A stretch of 64,000 nucleotides of DNA from Pseudoneurospora amorphoporcata. Lineage: Eukaryota; Ascomycota; Sordariomycetes; Sordariales; Sordariaceae. The DNA is taken from positions 62,001-126,000 of the forward strand of contig MU859156.1 of NCBI GenBank assembly GCA_033297205.1, written 5' to 3'. Shown one piece after another: positions 36,464 through 47,474 of the stretch. Position 1 is the stretch's first letter; each line of letters opens with the position of its first letter. The position numbers and the translations under genes are program-made. The notes beneath the pieces are model-generated. The model was not told where the DNA came from, searched no databases, and worked only from the letters and a program-made list of their open reading frames with translations.

Positions 36464-39148
36464 ATGGCTCCCACAACGCATCCTCCCACGCAAGCAAAGG
36501 CGCAACCCTCCACTTCAACGTATTCGCTTAAAACAACGTCTGTCCCTTTCACTCCCACCCCTATTAAGGAGACTGATAGTTTCGGCCAACCCACCATCGC
36601 CTCCTTGCAAAACATTACAGCTCAGAAGCCTTTCCAGAAGTTCTCCCCGGAAGAACTGCGACTGGCAGATTATCAGGGAGGCACAAGATTCACTGTAGTC
36701 TTTGGTAGTACGGCAGTTTGCAGTCCATTTCATTCTGGTTCAAGCACATCTGGAGCTTCTAACTGCACAGTCGCTGTTTTCAAACCGAAAGAGACCACTG
36801 GCAGCCTCTTCGGAAGCAACACCAACACAGCTCCTGGCAGTCTCTTTGGAAACACCAGTGTCGTCAACAGTGGCGCAATTCATAACGTCAAGACCACCAG
36901 CACTGCCAGTAGCAGCTCCGGAAGTAACAGTTCTGGTGGTGTTAGTTTGTTTGGGACCAACAAACTCACCGGCAATCTCTTCGGCAACAACAATCTCGAC
37001 AACACTGCGGCAACTAGTACCGTTAAGGCCAACAACACTACTACCAGCGTTTTCGGAAGTAACACGGCTCAGGCCCTGTCTTTGCAGCCCTCCACGCCTA
37101 TCCATTCTTCGACTACTTCCCCCCCTGCCACGAATCTGTTTTCCTTGGGCCCCTTCAGTCTGCCCAAGATGGTGACTCCCCAGCAGAGCGCTTCTCCCAC
37201 GTTGTCGGGCTCCAGTACTGCCACGATTAAGCAACAGCTGAGTCCCCAACCAGCCTCCCTCGTGTTCCCTGGTACCATCACACCTGACAAGGACCGCCGT
37301 TCGACAATTGCGGCCAGATCGGAATCCAAGAGCGTCAGCACAGAGCAGGAAAGCAGTACAAATGGGGAAAGCGATGCCACCAGCGATTGCGAATCGACAA
37401 GTGAGGACGAAGACCCTATCCCAAAGGCTCACGTGCGTCTCCTTGAGCATCGCATGGACTTGGATGAGCTCAATGAGATTTCGACCACCCCGCTTTTCAC
37501 GGAGCCAGTCCGCAAGTACGCCAACAGAATTGCCAAAACTTCCCGTGGTGAGAAACCGTTTACCCAATACGGCCTGCTAGGTGGTGATATTGGCTCCCTT
37601 GGATCAGAAGAGCCAGCCAACCCGGATCCGCGCGTGTTCTGGAATATCGCAGCGCCTTCCAGCTTCTTCATTTGTGGCAGCCAAGGTTCCGGCAAGAGCC
37701 ACACGCTCTCCTGCCTGCTGGAAAACGCGATGGCGCCATGCGAGGCAAACGTCCTTCCGCATCCGCTGACTGGAATTGTTTTTCATTATGACACTTTCAT
37801 ATCTGACTCTGGTGGATCCCCCTGCGAAGTGGCCTGGCTGTCCTCCAATCCCAAGATTCAAGTGCGCGTGCTATGCCCACCAACAAACATCCGGACGATG
37901 CGCAAACTGTACAGCAGGTTCCCTAAACTTATCATCGAGGAGCTTCGCCTTAACCAGTCGGATCTGGACACCAAGCGTATGCTCGACCTGATGGCAGTCA
38001 GCTCCAGTACTTCTATGCCGCTCTACCTCCATGTGCTTAACCGTGTCCTGCGTGATTTGCGCATTGAGCAGCAAGAAAATGGCGGCTCCTTCGACTATGC
38101 CGCTTTCAAGCGCAACATGTTTTCTCAAGAGCTTACGGACCAACAGCTCGCTCCACTAAAACAACGCCTGGACACTCTGGAAAGCTTCATGGTAGAACAG
38201 CACGCCAAGGCGTATGCACAAGGCAGTGAAGCAAAATCGAAGAAATCGACCAGAGCAAGCAAGGGCAACGACTGGACCCCTCGTGCCGGTATGCTTACTA
38301 TTGTCGATCTTTCCTGCCCCTGCGTGACCGCAGAGATGGCCTGTTCATTGTTCAACATCTGCTTGTCTCTCTTTCTTGAACAGGACCCCAACAGCGTTGG
38401 GCGTATCATTGCGCTTGATGAGGCTCACAAGTACATGAGCGCGGACACTGGTTCGGCCGAGTGCCGCACCCTAACAGACCGCCTCCTTGAGACCATCCGC
38501 CTTCAACGTCATCTAGGAACTCGTGTCATCATCTCGACCCAGGAGCCTACAATTTCACCCAAGCTCCTCGACCTATGCAGCGTCACAATTGTTCATCGAT
38601 TTACTAGTCCCGACTGGTTGAGGGCTCTGTCAAAGCACTTGGCGGGTGTGAGCAAGGGCGGGAGGATGTTGGAGAACGCCTTGGCAATGAACCAGAATGG
38701 GACTGGCGATGAGGGCATCGAGAATGTTGGTGTCAACGCATTGTCCTTGTGCTATAGCGATCCTGCCATGGAGCTTTTCTCCAAGATTGTGGCTCTCCGA
38801 GTTGGCGAGGCGCTGGTATTTGCACCTAGCGCAATTCTGGGAGTGCAGAAGGCCACTATTCGACCTCCCTCTACATCGACACCCGCAACCAAGCCCGCTG
38901 CTGGATCTGTTGAAGGTTTACAATCCCAGCTGCAACTAATTGATTTGGGTCCGCAAACGTCTAGCGACAAGCAACCCCAGGAGGCCGTACCCTCTGCCAC
39001 CGCTACCTCGAGTGGAACCGAGAAACCTGCCTCCCCCACTTCGATGGCGACACCTGCGACGGTCAAGAGGCTGGCCCACGGCGTGCTCAAAGTGCGCATC
39101 CGCAACAGAACTACCGCCGATGGAGGGCGGAGTATCATGGCTGCCTAG
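36464..39148 (+). CDS. HerA/FtsK-like P-loop ATPase with nucleoporin-like FG N-terminus
   Basis: One open frame, 894 aa, from the first in-frame ATG. Residues 37-76 contain FGQPTIASLQNITAQKPF and FSPEELRLADYQGG, close to a segment I know from Nup98/Nup145-type nucleoporins. Residues about 105-230 are Asn/Ser/Thr-rich with SLFGSN, SLFGNT, SLFGTN, NLFGNN and VFGSN repeats. From about 350 the protein becomes globular: Walker A GSQGSGKS (405-412), Walker B RIIALDEAHKYM (D652, E653), and a sensor-like RVIISTQEPT followed by VTIVHRF. This fits the HerA/FtsK/VirD4-type ATPase group rather than classical AAA proteins. A 66-nt segment (36705-36770) has intron-like ends (GTAGTA donor, CTAAC branch, CACAG acceptor) and is a multiple of three, so it could be spliced out or kept. 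Role unknown; nuclear-pore contact is an inference. Confidence 0.85.
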   Translation: MAPTTHPPTQAKAQPSTSTYSLKTTSVPFTPTPIKETDSFGQPTIASLQNITAQKPFQKFSPEELRLADYQGGTRFTVVFGSTAVCSPFHSGSSTSGASNCTVAVFKPKETTGSLFGSNTNTAPGSLFGNTSVVNSGAIHNVKTTSTASSSSGSNSSGGVSLFGTNKLTGNLFGNNNLDNTAATSTVKANNTTTSVFGSNTAQALSLQPSTPIHSSTTSPPATNLFSLGPFSLPKMVTPQQSASPTLSGSSTATIKQQLSPQPASLVFPGTITPDKDRRSTIAARSESKSVSTEQESSTNGESDATSDCESTSEDEDPIPKAHVRLLEHRMDLDELNEISTTPLFTEPVRKYANRIAKTSRGEKPFTQYGLLGGDIGSLGSEEPANPDPRVFWNIAAPSSFFICGSQGSGKSHTLSCLLENAMAPCEANVLPHPLTGIVFHYDTFISDSGGSPCEVAWLSSNPKIQVRVLCPPTNIRTMRKLYSRFPKLIIEELRLNQSDLDTKRMLDLMAVSSSTSMPLYLHVLNRVLRDLRIEQQENGGSFDYAAFKRNMFSQELTDQQLAPLKQRLDTLESFMVEQHAKAYAQGSEAKSKKSTRASKGNDWTPRAGMLTIVDLSCPCVTAEMACSLFNICLSLFLEQDPNSVGRIIALDEAHKYMSADTGSAECRTLTDRLLETIRLQRHLGTRVIISTQEPTISPKLLDLCSVTIVHRFTSPDWLRALSKHLAGVSKGGRMLENALAMNQNGTGDEGIENVGVNALSLCYSDPAMELFSKIVALRVGEALVFAPSAILGVQKATIRPPSTSTPATKPAAGSVEGLQSQLQLIDLGPQTSSDKQPQEAVPSATATSSGTEKPASPTSMATPATVKRLAHGVLKVRIRNRTTADGGRSIMAA

Positions 39149-39859
39149 TCTTTGGACGAGTGGTAGATGTCGATGTCTGTCTGCGTTGGGCATTGCGAGT
39201 GTTCGTTTTCCTCTTTTCTTCTTTTTCCCTGGTTGCCTTCCCTTATTTTTCTCGTTTCTGAGATGCTCTTGGAGCAGTTGCTGGTTCCAATGATGTTGAC
39301 TACACCGTAGTGTTAGTACGACCTCTGCTTGGAACTGACATGGCTCTCTGGGGTTTGATTTTCCCTTTTCATGGGAAACATCAGCCCTAAATGTGAGCTG
39401 AAGACAGGTCTCGGAATAGTAAACCGTCGACATCGACATGTTGAAGCTCCTTGACAAGTAGTCTCGGATGGGTAAACTGGCCCAGCGGCCGGGCGAACCT
39501 CCTTGACATGAATTGGCGTCGTTCGAGCAGTAAGTTGACCACAGATGTCAACTGACCCTCGGGCGCACGAATGCAGCTTTGTATCAGTAAGTAGCTTTCG
39601 TGGCTAGCTGAACGTACGAGCAAAGAATTGGGTTCATGGAGGCTGGTTTATCCGCTCCTGAAGCACAGACGGAATCACAGATGGCCCTCTGGTATCAGGG
39701 CAATTACACTTTACGAAGCACTGTTTTCACATTCGACATGCCTTTACTGGACCTTGTCGTTGTTTTCATGTTTTATGATCATGAGTCTATGGTTAGCATA
39801 TTGGCGTTTCTGGGCATTCTATGTTCTGCAATTATGCGTGATGATACCCCACGGCGTTG

Positions 39860-40309
39860 TTAGATCACGGCGTTGTTTGGACTTGATGGTGGGATTCGAG
39901 ATGTCGGATGAAACGAGAACAAGATTGCTAGGCCTTGACTTGGTGGAGTTGAACTCCCAGTACGTCCTCTTCCTCGGCCGCCGAACTTGGAGAGATTGCC
40001 TTGTGCTTTCTCTATCTGGTTACCTTGTTGATGATGATCTTTCTCTGGTGGTGTAGTGTTTCGAACTACAGTTGTGGACTGGGATGGCAAAGAACAGTCA
40101 AGACGGATGGCTGTGTGTTGAAGTGTAGGATTCTTCGAATGTTCTCGGAAGTGGTTGGGGCGGAGATTGGGGACATTTGCATGGGCTTTACTGAGCGAGA
40201 GAGGCGGAGGAGCCGTGAGGGCGAGTGAGCCGTGAGGGCGAGTGAGCCAAAACAGATAATGGAGAGAGACAGCGGTGGCTAGGGAGGATCCAAAGACAGC
40301 GAAGGCCAT
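39860..40309 (-). CDS. Possible small protein with N-terminal hydrophobic segment
   Basis: A 149-aa frame with a true ATG. The start MAFAVFGSSLATAVSLHYLF could be a signal anchor; the rest is Pro/Ser/His-rich with a basic GGRGRGRTGSS stretch. No domain recognised. The tandem 18-nt repeat falls inside the frame. A chance frame is quite possible since opposite-strand frames are also open here. Confidence 0.3.
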   Translation of the reverse strand: MAFAVFGSSLATAVSLHYLFWLTRPHGSLALTAPPPLSLSKAHANVPNLRPNHFREHSKNPTLQHTAIRLDCSLPSQSTTVVRNTTPPEKDHHQQGNQIEKAQGNLSKFGGRGRGRTGSSTPPSQGLAILFSFHPTSRIPPSSPNNAVI

Positions 40310-40643
40310 CCAATTTGTGAAAATCGATCATCATATATGGATTTGTAGATGGTATCAGAGGTCTGAATGCCAGTCAGTGCTGGCATCGTTCGGGTACATG
40401 ACCTCCTTCCAGAGATGTGAGATGTCAACCTCCACTACAGGTGTTTGAAATCAAACTCGTTATCGCCGCGCATGTGTATTAATTGAGGAAGGTCGTATGG
40501 TGAAAGCTCTTCTTTGCAGGGACAAGATTCAAGTCCCATTTAGCTTCTCCTAAACATGAGTGAATATGGGGAAGCTGTCTAATGTGTACATGGCTGGCAT
40601 GCTATGTAGTTCTTCAGCGCGGTGATGGACGGACCCCATCTCA

Positions 40644-40657
40644 CCCCTAACCCTACG
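40644..40657 (+). promoter_or_regulatory. Telobox-like element upstream of the CCDC97-domain gene
   Basis: CCCCTAACCCTACG, about 345 nt before ATG 40999. It resembles the motif upstream of mS45, in the opposite orientation relative to the plus strand. Function inferred only from similarity to fungal telobox promoters. Confidence 0.35.
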
Positions 40658-40998
40658 ACACTCGCTCTCTCTTTCACCACTAAAACGGTCCACGGGACCA
40701 GCAGCCTCCAAGCGCATCACAATCGCATCCTTCGCTTTTGAATCAATCCATTCTGGCTCATCCGGCAACTATACACGATCAGCATACTTTGATCTCACGA
40801 ACTGTGCCAATTTTTCCCCTACCGCGCAGACCTGTCATCAATCTTTCAATTTTCGGTGAAGAACCGGGCATTCATCGGTTGACCGTCCCGCCTTTGCTGA
40901 AGAAAATCGAATTTCCAACGACAAGCTATCCTCAGTGAACTGTTTCATCGAAACATCCTCTCCACATTCCAGCAGCAAATACAACATCGACCTTAACC

Positions 40999-42049
40999 AT
41001 GTCACCACGCTTCGATTCCCCGCCGCCGGTCGGCTCGACTAGACATCCAAATATCGACGATGATTATCTATTTGCAAAGCCCCGCCCACGACCGGCCAGG
41101 TCTTCTGCGGAAGCCCAGGAGATACGAACCCGAAACCGGAGGAGGGTGTATCTTGAACGGAATCCGGGGTATTTTAAGTCGACAGAACATGAACTTGCTG
41201 GTACGCCTTTCTGCGTTTCTCGCACCGAAGAGTGACTCACTGACACTATCGTACACAGATCCAATCTTATACGACTCCCTCATCCGGCGATTCCAAACTC
41301 CCGCTGAGCGGGAAGCAGAAAGCAAGGAGAAGGGGTACGCGCGCGTGTTAGAAGGCTCTCTGCTACGGGGAGAGGAGAAGCTTGCTAGGCTAGCAGCAGC
41401 GACGACGGCAACGGGTGGCAGTTCTGGCACTGAAGGCGGTGAGGAAGCATCTGCGACTACAGGAATCGAGGGCGAAATGGAATGGCAAGGGGAGACAACG
41501 ACGACAACCGTCACGCAGGCTCCGGTTCAGAAGATACCGACTTTGGACGAACCAACCTCAAATTCCACAGCCACAACCACCTCAACGATGTTCGCCACTT
41601 TCACAACCCAAGCTCAACAGCCGCTGCCTCGCTTCGGGGGCTTGAGTTTCGGCGAGCCATCTTCATCTCCATCTACGACCAACACTAACCAACAGACCAC
41701 ACGACCTCGTCCGCCTCCACCAGCATTAACGACGATAGCCGCCACAGCCGATCCCCAGACGGCCACAATCACAAACCTAGCATCAACCCTCGCACTAACA
41801 GGTACCGAAACCCCCGCCCAAACCCGCGAAGAAGGCCGAGAGCAATGGACCGCCTTCCTCCGCGAGCGATTCGTCCGCGGTGGAGATGAGGATTTCGATT
41901 ACGCTGGGCTGGTGGACAACGATGACGAGCTGGACACCCTGGAGAGAAGGGAGGAAGAAGAGGCGTGGTTTGATGAGGAGGAGCCTGATTGGGCTAGTGA
42001 TGGGGTGGAAAGGATATTAGAGGGGGAAACGGGGGTGCAGGATTTTTAG
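40999..42049 (+). CDS. CCDC97 (DUF2052) domain protein
   Basis: Exons 40999-41200 and 41259-42049, phase 1, 330 aa; the 58-nt intron has a GTACGC donor and CACTGAC branch. The conserved parts are RTRNRRRVYLERNPGYF with STEHELA near the N-terminus, then DPILYDSLIRRFQT, and the C-terminal FLRERFVRGGDEDFDYAGLV followed by DELDTLERREEEEAWFDEEEP. These match the CCDC97 family, whose human member is associated with the SF3B splicing complex. The middle part (about residues 110-240) is Thr/Pro/Gln-rich and probably disordered. Nuclear location is expected from the family. Convergent with the DUF6590 gene. Confidence 0.85.
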
Positions 42050-44244
42050 AGGCTTGAGCCTGATGACAGGTTGTCAGAGGGAAGCGAGGAAGGTGATTGT
42101 GGCAAACGGAACATGAGGAGGACGACGACGAGGAGTAGGGTCGATAGGGTGTAAGGCCTTTAGAGCCTCGATTCTCATGGAGGTTTGTTGGGGGTATGGG
42201 AAGAGTCATGGGCTTTTTCAGGCTAGCTGGCGGTGAAGGCTTCTGGGCAATGGCGGATGGGCATGTGCCTTCTCCTCTGTATCTGAGATGAGGTTCAACT
42301 ACTGGTTGTCGATCTTTGGGTTTGGTTCTTGAGAGGCTGGATGGGCTTCTTTCTGCGACACATCCCCCATTGTGTCTTCGATACCTTACACGGTGATCTC
42401 TGGTGTCCCGCCGCGGGAGGAGGGATGTGTTTCACCAACACTCCATTGGGTCGCTTGTGCCCTATCGCCGCGGTTCAAAAGCTTCACCTCCTTTGCACCT
42501 TCTGCAAAAGTTTTCACGATGCTCGGCAGCCGGTGAAAAGGATGTCACATGTTTATGGAAGGAGCCATGATACCCTCGGTATGATAGGCATGGAAGGAGC
42601 AGGCTCGAGGCAGGTAACATCCATGATGATCAGGTCATTCATCTAACCACCAATCTCTTCTCGACAAGGACTCCCAGGACTGCATCCAGTTCAATTGATG
42701 GTGCCGATTTCATGACGAGCAGAAAGAATGCACTTTCACTCTGCCTGTCATATGTCGTCCCAACCAAACATGTGCCGAACCTTCACTTTCGCGCTCGTGT
42801 TCTCAACAATTCTTGCATTTCAGTTCCCCTCTTTCTTCCCCAACAGTCCCGACGTCCAGCAGCACAGCCGTCCGCCTAGCTGCCCAGCTCTCGGTGCACG
42901 TCTCATTTTCCTGTCCAATAAATGCCCGAAAAGCTAGGAGCCTAGGAGGTGGCTCGAGAAGTGCCCTTGCTAGTACTTGCATTTGCGGCTTTAGTTGCTT
43001 GCTTCTTTTTACTCCATTGAGGGCGAATATCGATTGATGCAGGGCTTGAGGACCGCGCTTTCCTCGCTTGCCTCGCATAGCGAAATTCTGGATGGGTGGA
43101 CCGGGGTCATTCACATCGTCGTGAGACAAGGTGTATCTGGCGTCCCGGCGGTCGAAGTAATACCTACTAAGATGTCGAAATTGCCGGGACAGGTTGACCA
43201 GGGACTTCTGGTGATGTGGCGGCTCCTGTCGAGGAAAAACGTCCGGTTCGGTTTCTGCGCTATTGGTGATATAGTTTTGCCTGTACGATGCTACAGCTTA
43301 TTCTGACGAGCTGACGAACGTCGGAATTGAATGGATAAGGCGATCAGCTCCGCTGCTCTAGTTGGAGGTTGCTGAATGGTATCTTATGTACATCTTACGA
43401 GCTTACCAACGGGTCTCAACTGAGCGTCCAGTTGGTGGTTCTATATGTATGCGTTGAGGAATCCTGGCTGCCTCTACGCCCCATCGATGATCTTCAGTTT
43501 CGTTTGGATTCTTGGATGGTTTCGTAAACATTAGTACCATCACCTCCTGTTTGATTGGAGGATGGCTTGTGTTCCTCATGTGATGATTGGTGGGGGGTCA
43601 TCCAGTGAGGCTGAGCAACTTGGCTCACCACACCATCGCCACATGTGAATGACACACTTCGGAAGCACTGGGAAGCTACGTTATTCAAGCCTGGATGTGG
43701 GGTGATAGTGGCATGGAGATTTGCCCCATGGAATCATCGGTAAGCTTCACTGAAGAGCTACGTTGAGTAGTTCCGTCATGGGGCAGGATGGAAAAATTAC
43801 CTGTAGTGAGATGAAGAACTGAAGACGCTGAGGAGTATGAAGCACACGGGAAGATATCTAAAAACAAAATGACAGCCTTAGTGAATTGGGACAGGTCGGA
43901 GATGCAAAAATGGACAAGTGATACGTCCTACAGAAAAAAAGAGATCTATCGATAAGAGTGAAAGCTGCTAGAATCAAACCAGAAAAAGAAAAGAAAAAAG
44001 ACAACGGAAATATGACATGGAAAACAACAAGGGGAGAATTGCAGTGCTAGCTGTTCGCCATCCGCTGAAGTTGACACATATCCAAGCCCGAGAGAAATCC
44101 ATCTCGTCGCAAAAGAACAACCAAACTGTAACTCGAAAGCGAGGAATGCTGAGTGCTGAGGTGAAAAACGATCATAGAATGTGAAGAAAGACAAGTAACC
44201 AAACGACCCAAAGCAAATCAACCAACGAGCCAAACCCGATCCTC
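42050..44244. other. Convergent 3' regions, nothing recognised
   Basis: About 2.2 kb downstream of both flanking genes. Frames are short and overlap on both strands; the longest, near 42800-43300, has no protein character. Confidence 0.45.
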
Positions 44245-45523
44245 TTAAGTCCCATTGGACTTCACCCCCTCATCGAAGCACGCCTTTCTGTAATACTCAT
44301 CCAGCTTCTCGTGAAAATCAGGATGCACCCTCCCAATCTTCATCACCCTCAAGTCATCCTCCACTGTAAACACCCTACTGCAATCCAGTCTCGCGAGGGG
44401 ACTGATATTCTGTTTTCCTTCCTCCATGATAACCGCGAGGGGGCCAAACACGATACCCTCCTCCTTGTCCGGCTCAGGCGGCGGCACGCTAGTCGAGTAC
44501 AGCACAGCCAGGTGCTCGCCTCTGGCTCTGTTCTTGGCCATGGACTTTGCCCCTCCGTTGACAATGGCAAAGCACAAAGAGTGGTGCAGCTGCTTGCGAA
44601 TGACGACGAACCACCGATATCTCCCGTAGGGCTTTTCTCCTGTGTCGCTGTAGTTTGGGCACGACTCGTGGTAGGCGAGCTCGGAAGGGCGGGCGCGCGA
44701 GGAGCCGGAAAACTCGCCAAAGGGCTCGAACCAGACGGTCTTGAAGATGCGGCCTTTGGTGAAGAATTTTCTGGGTTTGTCGATTTTGAGGTATTCTGCT
44801 CAGGCGAGAGTATGCGTCAGCTTACTCACTTGTCTATGGGCATATGAAGTGCAGTTACGGCGTAGAGAAAATAGAAGACTTACGTGGTTCCGGGATAGTA
44901 AGCGCTGCTGCCTGGTTGTTCGTCGAGGACGAGGGGGGTTCGATTTGCGTGTCCTCTCTCTGGTACTTTGAGTATCGAAGCACGATCTCCTTCTCGTTTT
45001 CATCCTCACCGTGTAGGCGTAATCTGCATTGCTCACAATTCACCGAGTCCTTCCGATGGACGTAGTCCTTGACTATGGAGTCCCTCTCCCATTTTAGACT
45101 GACATAGTCCGTGATGGGCTTCCTATGTTTGACTGCTTTGGGTTGATCAGCTAATCGCTGTGATACTGGACCTGATGATGGCTCGTTGGGAACATAGCCG
45201 TAACCAGGGACATTCGTCGTTGAGGATGTCGGCACGACTGGTACTGATGTCTCATCAGACGAGGTCTTGTTCATGACATCTACCCCTTCTCTTGTTGATT
45301 CTTCTGTATGCTTGTTAGCCGTAGTTTTGCCTTGGAAAAAAATGATCCAGGAGAATGAACCTTTGGGCAACGTATACTCTGACGTCGGCCTGGGAGTGTT
45401 GGGTCCAGTTCTTGGAACAGACATCTCCGAGCCGTTGGGACTTGATGGTAAACGGGTTCTAGTTGGGATATCCATCTCTCCTGAGTCGTGGAGACTTGGA
45501 TCTAGAGGTATCCTAGTGTGCAT
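44245..45523 (-). CDS. DUF6590-domain protein
   Basis: Exon 1 is 45523-44884 and exon 2 is 44795-44245, phase 1, 396 aa. The 88-nt intron has a GTAAGT donor and AGCTGAC branch. The N-terminal half is polar and disordered. The C-terminal 180 residues carry the fungal DUF6590 pattern: KGRIFKTVWFEPFGE, YRWFVVIRKQLHHSLCFAI, AKNRARGEHLAVLYST, and DCSRVFTVEDDLRVMKIGRV. The domain is widespread in filamentous ascomycetes and has no assigned function. A CxxC pair (CEQC) lies upstream in DYVHRKDSVNCEQCRLRL. No signal or membrane segment is visible. The start is a true ATG. Confidence 0.8.
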
Positions 45524-47443
45524 ATATGTATCTGGGTGAGGCGTGGTGTCAGAACCAGTATTCGTAGAATATACCTAAGAAAAGGACTGGTGCGGTTATG
45601 TGGAGATCACAAGGACAGTCTGTATAATGTTGATTTCAGATTATGTCAAGTTTTTGGAAATGAGAGAATCTTCGGCAATAGGCATTTTGTACCAGAAGTA
45701 CGCCTCACCTCGCACTCGCACTGGAAATAAAACCATGGAAAGAACGAACGAACGAAGAAAAATAGGGTTTCCTGGAAGCAACTACCTTAGAATATGTGTC
45801 CTGCTGCGGATTTTAGGAGCCCCCCATGATGGTGTAGCTTGGTGCCTGATGATGATATGGGTATGTAAATAAACACTCTACGATGTCCAACTTTTTCAAG
45901 AAGTTGAAAGCTGAGGCTACTTATAAGAAAAAGAGTGTCCAAAGTAAGGCTGAAGGAAAAAAATGTTGCCAGGCTCAAGATGACTGGGCAAGGACTTGAA
46001 GGGAAGGTGGGTTTCATTTACAAGGTACATTCTCGTCCCTGCAGTTGTACACCATCACTGTGGCTTGGCGAGCTGAATAATGGGATACGGCATGTACAGT
46101 ACACTTTTGGTATCTCAGGCCAAAAGACACCTTTTCCAGGTACTTGTAGTGTTGAAAATTTAAACCTATCGAGTTTGCCATCTGGCAAACCTTTTGGAAT
46201 TGGGTTTGCATTAAGCGTCACTCACTTATTCTTAGCTGTTGACCATCCCAAGGCACAGAAGGTCACTCGAACTGCGGGGTTTATGGTTTCCCTGCTGCTA
46301 CAAAAAATGCCATCAACCCCTCCTATACGGCATGTAGCCTTCGGCAAATACTGTAACAGTACTACTTTTCAAATGCACAACGCCATGTCGTCCTCACTTT
46401 CCGTCAAGACGCTCACACCATGACCATCCTAAGCTCCTCAACTATTATTCAAACCAAGCGAACCATCACAGCCAATATTTGAATTGAATAACTGGGTACG
46501 ATAACTCAAGAAGGCGGCAATGTTAGTGGTCAATCACTTGTACAACAAGTCAAACAAACGCGCATGTTAACAGTACCTACAGATATGAGCGGCCATACGG
46601 TTTTCATCCCGTGGCAAATGATGCATAGGTACTAGAGTTATACGTGCCTGCTTTGGAGCATATGAGAGCTCAAAAACAACACAGAAAATTCTCCAGTGGA
46701 ACATGAGCGACTGAGACGAGTGTCATTGTTGAAGTCCACCGGAGTCCCAAGTCACGATCCATCCTCCTGCGATGTGTCGAGTGGGTAGTCTCATCTGTCG
46801 ATAGACGGCCACATAACTTCGGGCAGAGCCTTCTCAGTTCACACACGTCAACGGCCTGACGCAAGCAGACGCGAACTTCAAACCGGCGTGAGGCTTAAGA
46901 GATAGCCACGAAGCTTCACTGGTTTAAGCCTCCGGATACCTGTATCCGACCTTACCGTTACGAGGGCCCGGTATGCAACAACGCATGCGCCCACCCGATC
47001 CCCTTCGAAACGCAGGGAAAAACTGTTCGTCGAGCAAAACCTGTTCATTTTGGATTCTGCCTCTCAGGTGGCCTACACATTACATTGTCCAATCATTCGC
47101 CAAGTCGGACATCCGCCTTGTGTGCCAACGAAGACTTAAAAGTTAGCCCTCTTGGTCCACGTCACAAGGGCTTGGAAAATCCGGCAAACTACACTTCATC
47201 TAAACTTGGGCGTTCGGTATTCCATATAGCCACGCCTCTACATAAAGGAGTCGAAAACGCCAGATTCAAAGCCATGTGTCTCCCGGATGGCCTCACCGCC
47301 GGAGAAGAACCGGAACCGAACGATGCTCTAGCCAGCGAGTCAACAAATTCCCNNNNNNNNNNCTCTGTTGTGGGGTTTGGGCGCCCCGCCGCTCCTGACA
47401 CGCACCCCACCATTTGCATTTCCCTCGAGCAAAAAAACCAACC

Positions 47444-47474
<31 letters not shown>

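Larger units (their letters stand above)
39149..40998. other. Intergenic region with one weak minus-strand candidate
   Basis: Contains the 149-aa candidate frame at 39860-40309 and a telobox-like motif at 40644. An 18-nt unit (GTGAGGGCGAGTGAGCC type) is repeated twice in tandem at about 40212-40247. Confidence 0.5.

Noticed and set aside
45935..46423. 162-aa plus-strand frame
   Set aside because: Begins at GTG and lacks domain features; no promoter or conserved motif seen.
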